Below, in pieces: positions 62,652-64,000 of a DNA stretch of 64,000 bases. The stretch covers positions 1 through 64,000 of the forward strand of contig NZ_PVWF01000007.1 in assembly GCF_003003995.1 (NCBI RefSeq), in the 5' to 3' direction. How positions within the stretch are numbered: position 1 is the stretch's first letter; each line of letters begins with the position of its first letter. A model generated the notes under the pieces. The model made no database searches. It was not told the DNA's origin and saw nothing but the letters and a program-made list of their open reading frames with translations. Origin of the DNA: Pleurocapsa sp. CCALA 161. Its GTDB lineage: Bacteria; Cyanobacteriota; Cyanobacteriia; Cyanobacteriales; Xenococcaceae. A program made the position numbers and the translations under genes.

Positions 62652-62679
62652 GTAGAGGCGAACGGTTGTTCGTCCCTAC
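62652..62679. terminator. Palindromic bidirectional terminator between gshB and argS
   Basis: GTAGAGGCGAACG and its near-inverse GTTCGTCCCTAC form an imperfect palindrome between the convergent genes. It belongs to the same repeat family as 15716-15741 and its ends match the GTAGGGGC/GCCCCTAC arms of the putA/recJ elements. Confidence 0.55.
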
Positions 62680-62698
62680 AAAAATCAATAGTTGGGCA

Positions 62699-64000
62699 TT
62701 ACATTCTTTCTAAAACATTAATCCCTAATAAAGATAAACCTAACTTAATTGTACGTGCGGTTAGATCGGCCAAAATTAAGCGTGAAGTTTTTTGAGGTTC
62801 AGCCGCGTTTAAGATCTCACACTGTTCATAAAATTGATTGAACTTTTGGCTCAATTCAAACAGATATAAACAAATACGATTAGGTAATAAACTAGATTCA
62901 ACTTCTTTCACCACTTCTTCAAACTGCAAGATGTATTTTGCCAAAACTAATTCTGCATCTTCCTTTAAGACAATTTCCGTATTATTATCCAACGCAGAAA
63001 AATCAATATTTCCCTTACGACTAATACCTTGAGTACGGACATAGGCATATAACAAATAGGGTGCAGTATTGCCTTTTAGATCGAGCATTTTATCGAAATC
63101 AAACTTATAGTCTGAGGTGCGATTTTGACTCAAGTCTGCATATTTTACAGCGCTTAAACCAGTTGTTTGAGCTACATAATTGATGAATTCGGGAGTTTCT
63201 TTTCTTCCTTCTGCTGTTAGTCTAGTTTCTAATTCTGTACGAGCATAATCTACTGCTTCATCTAATAAGTTTTTGAGCTTAACTGTCTCACCAGAACGAG
63301 TTTTAATTCTCTTACCATCTTTGCCCAAAACTAACCCGAAGGGTACATGAACAACTTGCACTTCATCGGGTAAAATTCCCGCCTTTCTAGCTACTTGAAA
63401 TACTGCTGCAAAATGATTACCCTGTCCAGCGTCAGTAACATAAATAATTTTATTAGCGCCGTCTTCTTTGACTCGATATTTAATTGCTGCTAGGTCGGTT
63501 GTGGCATAGTTAAAACCACCATCAGTTTTCTGGACAATTAACGGCAAAGGATCGCCATCTTTATTAGTAAAACCATCAAGAAAAACACACATTGCCCCTT
63601 CACTTTCTTCTAGTAAGCCTGTTTGCTTTAATTCACTAACAGTGTCTTCTAGAAAAGGATTATAAAAAGACTCGCCTCTTTCTTCTAGCTTGATATCGAG
63701 TAAATCATAAATTACTTGAAACTCTTGGCGAGATTGATTGCACAATAACTGCCAAGCATGAAGGCTATCTTCAGCACCCGCCTGCAACCTGACTACTTCC
63801 TGTCTGGCGGTTTGCTTAAACTCTTCATCTTCGTCAAAACGAACCTTGGCTTGTTTATAGAGAGATACCAAATCACCAATATCTAAGGCATTAGCGGTGG
63901 TTAAAGCTTGTGGATAAGCTTCTCTAAGGTAAGCAATCAACATACCAAACTGAGTCCCCCAATCGCCTACATGATTAAGACGCAGGACATCATAACCCCG
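62699..64000 (-). CDS. argS: Arginyl-tRNA synthetase, partial (5' end beyond the window)
   Basis: The frame runs to the end of the window without a stop, giving the C-terminal 433 residues of a class I ArgS (about 585 expected). The window edge begins within [20 protein letters not shown], the segment just after the HIGH motif. Further motifs are [57 protein letters not shown] (KMSKS-like lysine loop) and the C-terminal anticodon-binding DALR domain ending [10 protein letters not shown]. It is the convergent neighbour of the glutathione synthetase gene. Confidence 0.97.
   Translation of the reverse strand, partial: RGYDVLRLNHVGDWGTQFGMLIAYLREAYPQALTTANALDIGDLVSLYKQAKVRFDEDEEFKQTARQEVVRLQAGAEDSLHAWQLLCNQSRQEFQVIYDLLDIKLEERGESFYNPFLEDTVSELKQTGLLEESEGAMCVFLDGFTNKDGDPLPLIVQKTDGGFNYATTDLAAIKYRVKEDGANKIIYVTDAGQGNHFAAVFQVARKAGILPDEVQVVHVPFGLVLGKDGKRIKTRSGETVKLKNLLDEAVDYARTELETRLTAEGRKETPEFINYVAQTTGLSAVKYADLSQNRTSDYKFDFDKMLDLKGNTAPYLLYAYVRTQGISRKGNIDFSALDNNTEIVLKEDAELVLAKYILQFEEVVKEVESSLLPNRICLYLFELSQKFNQFYEQCEILNAAEPQKTSRLILADLTARTIKLGLSLLGINVLERM

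Overview
The window is a 64 kb piece of a cyanobacterial chromosome. The evidence is a complete kaiA-kaiB-kaiC clock cluster, very frequent GCGATCGC (HIP1) octamers inside and between genes, an eight-gene operon laid out like the Synechocystis slr0144-slr0152 photosystem II assembly (PAP) operon, a group 2 sigma factor, a PATAN response regulator, a GH100 neutral invertase and a DUF760 gene. Base composition is AT-rich. I cannot name the genus. The many dispersed palindromic repeats and broken genes suggest a large, repeat-rich genome. I recognised no tRNA, rRNA or CRISPR array.

Layout. (1) 0.4-6.2 kb: kaiABC on the minus strand, divergent from a degenerate hybrid sensor-kinase-like protein ending in a pseudo-receiver; downstream of kaiC lies an unassigned structured element. 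(2) 6.2-18.5 kb: single genes for a metallophosphoesterase, a secreted glucosamine-6-sulfatase-like enzyme, a fluoride channel, a DUF1361 membrane protein, a ChrA transporter whose stop codon is supplied by a small MITE, a methyltransferase, a DGxRPI-repeat protein, DinB, an M48 protease, an SDR and an Fe/2-oxoglutarate oxygenase-like protein. (3) 18.6-26.8 kb: a decayed surface-polysaccharide region with an O-antigen ligase, an internally deleted FkbM methyltransferase, a PIG-L deacetylase, a glycosyltransferase and a flippase that are both cut at one head-to-head junction, an SDR fragment, a Uma2 nuclease and a large double beta-sandwich protein. (4) 26.9-33.6 kb: a LabA-like NYN protein, neutral invertase, bifunctional PutA and a lipoprotein nuclease. 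(5) 33.6-39.8 kb: the PAP-like operon. (6) 40.1-51.1 kb: a sensor kinase, MsrB, two envelope proteins, a tightly overlapping nadE-permease-thermonuclease-inositol phosphatase operon with an NrtR-like regulator beside it, and RecJ. (7) 51.3-58 kb: an azoR/araC wreck, cobS, tgt, a PATAN regulator coupled to mutT, DUF760 and a sigma factor. (8) 58.5-64 kb: an S9 peptidase, a CDP-alcohol phosphatidyltransferase that reads like a eukaryotic phosphatidylinositol synthase, a eukaryotic-type glutathione synthetase, and the 3' part of argS.

The main points for a second look are: the adjacent eukaryotic-type phosphatidylinositol synthase and glutathione synthetase genes; a 52-bp palindromic element present in the same frame and orientation inside both putA and recJ, with other palindromes inside spkG and the kai-linked kinase; two loci where two truncated genes meet head to head at one breakpoint; and the degenerate kinase with pseudo-receiver divergent from kaiA. 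All functional calls come from motifs and recalled family sequences; no search was run.
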